DNA of 64,000 nt from Bacteroidales bacterium (GTDB lineage Bacteria; Bacteroidota; Bacteroidia; Bacteroidales; Muribaculaceae), in NCBI GenBank assembly GCA_015061005.1, contig SUXJ01000008.1, forward strand, positions 1-64,000. Direction: 5' to 3'. The position numbers were made by a program, and so were the translations under genes. Below are positions 61,097 through 64,000 of this stretch, one piece after another. The notes below the pieces were generated by a model. That model worked only from the letters and a program-made list of their open reading frames with translations, made no database searches and was not told the DNA's origin. Position 1 is the stretch's first letter. Every line of letters starts with the position of its first letter.

Positions 61097-62758
61097 ATGA
61101 ATTGGATTGACTCTTTATTTGTGACTCATTCTCCACTTCAAGCCGTTATCGTTATTTCGGTCATAATTGCTGTCGGCTTGGGATTGGGTAAGATTAAGAT
61201 CATGGGAGTATCGCTCGGCGTTACTTTTGTGTTCTTTGTCGGTATTTTAGCCGGGCATTTTAGAATTTCAATTGATTCGCAAATGCTTCAATATGCCCAA
61301 AGTTTTGGGTTGGTTTTGTTCGTGTATGAACTCGGATTAAAAGTCGGACCGGGCTTTTTCGCTTCATTCAGAAGCGGAGGTGTTAAGCTGAATATGTTGG
61401 GTTTGACCACGGTTCTGTTAGGCACATTATTGGCAGTAGGAATGGTGGTGGTCGGGGGTGTGCCGATGTCTGACATGGTTGGCATTCTCAGTGGCGCAAC
61501 GACGAATACCCCGGCATTGGGCGCAGCGCAAGAAACTTTAGCACAATTGGACGAACCGGCGGCAAATGCGGCTCTTAGTTGTGCGGTGACATATCCATTG
61601 GGAGTTGTGGGAGTCATATTGGCTTTTGCAGTCGTTAGGAAGTTGTTTGCCACTCGTAAAGATTTGAACTGTCATTCACATGAAGAAACGAATCAGACGT
61701 ATATAGCCGCGTTTCAGGTACATAACCCCGGAGTGTTTGGTAGGACTGTGAAAGAGATTGCATCATTTGCCCCGCATAGTTTTGTTATTTCAAGATTATG
61801 GCGAGGAGGCAAGGTGTGTATTCCAACGTCGGACACGGTGTTGCACGATGGGGATCGGTTGTTGGTTATTACTACTGAAGCAGATGCTCCGACTTTAACA
61901 GTGTTATTCGGCGAACAAGAGCAAACGGATTGGAATAGCGAAGATATCGATTGGAATGCAATAGATTCTTCCATGATTTCAAAACATGTTATAGTTACAA
62001 AGCGCGAAATTAATGGTAGGAGGCTCGGTTCTCTGCGTCTGCGTAATTCTTACGGGATAAATATTACTCGAGTGCTGCGTTCCGGCGTGCAACTATTGGC
62101 TACTCCCGGTTTAGTCCTGCAAATTGGCGACAGGTTGACGGTTGTTGGCGAAGCCAAAGCTATTGAGAATGTGGAGCGGGTGCTTGGGAACGTTGCAACC
62201 GACTTGCGCGAGCCTAATTTGGCTGCTATTTTCGTGGGGATGGTTTTAGGCTTGATTGTTGGCAGTGTGCCCTTTTTTGTTCCCGGGATAGAAACTCCCG
62301 TTCGTTTGGGGTTGGCCGGCGGTCCGATTATAGTTGGGATACTCATTGGTTGCTTCGGTCCGCGTTTCAGGATTGTTACGTATACGACTCGCTCTGCCAA
62401 TTTGATGCTTCGTGGTATAGGTTTGAGTTTGTTTTTGGCATGCCTGGGACTCAGTTCGGGAGCGAATTTCGTAGATACAGTGATGACGTCGGACGGACCA
62501 ATATGGATTTTGTCAGGCTTCATAATTACCATAGTGCCGGTGTTAATAATGGCGATATTGTCCATGCGCGTTTGGAAGGTGAGTTTTGGCGAAACTTGCG
62601 GAATGCTATCCGGCGCAATGGCAAATCCCATGGCAATGGATTATGCCGATGGGATTTGTGAAGGTGACGGTCCGGCTGTAGCATATGCCACTGTCTATCC
62701 CGTATCAATGTTTGCGAGGGTTATTATTGCCCAATTATTCGTTTTGTTGTTGGTATAA
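61097..62758 (+). CDS. YidE/AspT-like antiporter with RCK_C domains
   Basis: 553 residues. Two related membrane halves (about 10-185 and 375-553) each hold a re-entrant-type motif ('SGATTNTPALGAAQETLAQL' and 'SGAMANPMAMDYADGICEGD'). Between them lie two RCK/TrkA C-terminal domains ('FAPHSFVISRLWRGGKVCIP', 'NSYGINITRVLRSGVQLLAT'). This is the aspartate:alanine exchanger (AspT) layout also seen in YidE and YbjL. Substrate unknown. Confidence 0.9.
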   Translation: MNWIDSLFVTHSPLQAVIVISVIIAVGLGLGKIKIMGVSLGVTFVFFVGILAGHFRISIDSQMLQYAQSFGLVLFVYELGLKVGPGFFASFRSGGVKLNMLGLTTVLLGTLLAVGMVVVGGVPMSDMVGILSGATTNTPALGAAQETLAQLDEPAANAALSCAVTYPLGVVGVILAFAVVRKLFATRKDLNCHSHEETNQTYIAAFQVHNPGVFGRTVKEIASFAPHSFVISRLWRGGKVCIPTSDTVLHDGDRLLVITTEADAPTLTVLFGEQEQTDWNSEDIDWNAIDSSMISKHVIVTKREINGRRLGSLRLRNSYGINITRVLRSGVQLLATPGLVLQIGDRLTVVGEAKAIENVERVLGNVATDLREPNLAAIFVGMVLGLIVGSVPFFVPGIETPVRLGLAGGPIIVGILIGCFGPRFRIVTYTTRSANLMLRGIGLSLFLACLGLSSGANFVDTVMTSDGPIWILSGFIITIVPVLIMAILSMRVWKVSFGETCGMLSGAMANPMAMDYADGICEGDGPAVAYATVYPVSMFARVIIAQLFVLLLV

Positions 62759-62798
62759 TACACATATCCGGTGGGTTGCGTAGGTTGCGAAATTTTCG

Positions 62799-62806
62799 TA
62801 ACTTTG
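62799..62806 (+). promoter_or_regulatory. -7 promoter box of the GH2 gene
   Basis: TAACTTTG, with GTTG (62775-62778) 20 bases upstream and ATG 62848 downstream. Confidence 0.65.
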
Positions 62807-62847
62807 ACCCCGTTAATCATTATCAATTGCTTAAATCAATATCATTT

Positions 62848-64000
62848 ATGAACAAGATTGTTTTTGCATCGTTGCTGCTGATGCCCCTTTCGGCATTTGG
62901 TGCAGATCGGGTGACCGAACCGCAAGACTCTTGGCGACAAGACCAAACGGTTTTTGCCGTTAATAAAGAGAATGCGCATGCGACCTATGTTCCGTATAAA
63001 ACCATTTCGGAACTAACTGCCGACACAGAGTATTTTCGTACTCCTTGGGTTGAGCCGAAATCTTCGCTGCGCAAGAGCTTGAACGGCCGGTGGAAGTTCA
63101 ACTATGCTCCGACTCCTGAAGAGTCTCCGGCAGATTTTTATCGTCTCGACTATAATTCATCGAATTGGGCAACAATTCCTGTGCCTTCCTGTTGGCAGAT
63201 GCAAGGCTACGATACGCCTATGTATGTTAATGTGGATTATCCTTTTGATGCTTCACAATGCCCGCGAATCGTGCGCAGAGCTGATAATGACGGATATGAT
63301 ACAAATCCTACCGGCTCATATCTAACAACGTTTACCGTTCCGAATGATTGGAACGGAATGCAGCTTTTCTTGAATTTCGAAGGCATTTATTCCGGTGCCT
63401 ACGTTTGGGTTAACGGTCAATTTGTCGGCTACACTCAAGCCGCTAATACCGACCATGAGTTTGATATTACTGACTTTGCAAAAGTGGGTGAAAACTCATT
63501 GGCAGTGAAAGTGATTAAATGGACCGATGGCTCTTATATTGAAGATCAGGATATGTTCAGATACGGCGGTATTTTCCGTGACGTTACGCTGACCGCTGTG
63601 CCTCAAACGTTTATTCGCGATCATTATATCTCATGTCTGCCGACCAAGGCAAGCAAATATACTGCCGGTACTCTGAAATTGAAAATGGAAGTTGAGAATC
63701 GCTCAGACGCCGCATTTACCGGAACCGCTAAAGCGTATCTCGTTGCCCCCGACGGCAAAACTCGAGTAGCAACTCTTGCCGAGGAAGCCGTAAGTCTGTC
63801 AGCCGGACGCAAGACAACTATTTCCTCTCAAACTTCGCTTACCGATTTGTCTCCTTGGACAGCTGAAACCCCGAATCTTTACACTGTTGTTTTCTCTTTA
63901 GAAGACGGTAATGGTAATGAAACAGAAGCCTTTGCAACCAAGTATGGTTTCCGCAGAATTGAACAGCAAGGTACGTTTATCTATATCAATGGTAAGAAGG
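62848..64000 (+). CDS. Glycoside hydrolase family 2 beta-galactosidase, 3' end outside the window
   Basis: 384 residues are visible. Signal peptide ('IVFASLLLMPLSAFGA'), then the GH2 sugar-binding jelly-roll ('RTPWVEPKSSLRKSLNGRWK', 'VPSCWQMQGYDTPMYVNVDY', 'FEGIYSGAYVWVNGQFVGYT', 'YIEDQDMFRYGGIFRDVTL'), an Ig-like GH2 domain (about 255-360) and the opening of the catalytic barrel ('YGFRRIEQQGTFIYINGKK'). The catalytic glutamates lie beyond the edge. An exported enzyme acting on beta-galactosides from diet or host glycans is likely. Confidence 0.93.
   Translation, partial: MNKIVFASLLLMPLSAFGADRVTEPQDSWRQDQTVFAVNKENAHATYVPYKTISELTADTEYFRTPWVEPKSSLRKSLNGRWKFNYAPTPEESPADFYRLDYNSSNWATIPVPSCWQMQGYDTPMYVNVDYPFDASQCPRIVRRADNDGYDTNPTGSYLTTFTVPNDWNGMQLFLNFEGIYSGAYVWVNGQFVGYTQAANTDHEFDITDFAKVGENSLAVKVIKWTDGSYIEDQDMFRYGGIFRDVTLTAVPQTFIRDHYISCLPTKASKYTAGTLKLKMEVENRSDAAFTGTAKAYLVAPDGKTRVATLAEEAVSLSAGRKTTISSQTSLTDLSPWTAETPNLYTVVFSLEDGNGNETEAFATKYGFRRIEQQGTFIYINGKK

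Overview
The window looks like the chromosome of a Bacteroidales bacterium, probably Muribaculaceae or a near relative (inference). The grounds are: promoters of the Bacteroidetes type (TTTG, about 20 bases, TAnnTTTG) before many genes; starts without Shine-Dalgarno sites; large secreted proteins ending in a 'DLQGRR...KGxYIxNGKK' tail; a Bacteroidetes LptD; the fused MurF-alanine racemase; and the DUF6452/DUF6048-type gene pair.

Layout. 1-2.4 kb is a damaged area: the end of an unknown gene, a Crp/Fnr regulator broken by a one-base slip in an A-run, and an integrase start joined in frame to the back half of thioredoxin reductase beside tRNA-Lys. 2.4-5.8 kb holds gpmI and dnaX. 5.9-16.6 kb holds three large secreted proteins (two Fn3/choice-of-anchor proteins in one operon and an M6-type metalloprotease). 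After tRNA-Ser, 17-24.5 kb runs in one direction: a GtrB-like glycosyltransferase, a lipoprotein, an outer-membrane protein, a tricorn-type protease, panC-panD-recR. Then come a CotH-type secreted protein, rpsO, a PASTA protein and an RluD-type pseudouridine synthase.

28.4-34.0 kb is the most interesting part. A 5.26-kb integrative element sits inside a structured non-coding RNA gene. Its ends can be read to the base: both carry the core TTCTCAG, and rejoining the flanks gives an inverted-repeat attP and an inverted-repeat attB. The rejoined chromosome restores an 8-bp closing helix of the RNA. The element codes for a tyrosine integrase, a secreted TonB-C-domain protein, a small membrane protein, an excisionase-like HTH protein and a filamentous-phage gene-II-like (G2P/Phage_CRI-type) replication protein. 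Between integrase and TonB gene lies an approximately 230-nt sequence with several long helices, at least one crossing pair (pseudoknot) and its own promoter. I do not recognise it.

34-37.8 kb holds a modular lipoprotein (collagen-like, BspA-type leucine-rich repeats, M64 peptidase) coupled to a tiny lipoprotein with a related C-terminal tail. 37.9-48.4 kb is housekeeping: rplY, pth, an S4 protein, an RluB-type synthase with a low-complexity arm, asnS, a lipoprotein, an HsdR_N-like protein, holA, murF-alr with altered MurF motifs, queA. 48.6-52.2 kb is another secreted Ig-like protein, followed by an array of 126-bp repeats whose core recurs at 28.2 kb. The rest holds a MazG-like enzyme, a lipoprotein, aguA/aguB (agmatine to putrescine), lptD-metX-hom in one overlapping operon, a YidE/AspT-like transporter and the start of a GH2 beta-galactosidase cut by the window end.

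All names come from reading the translations. No database search was run.
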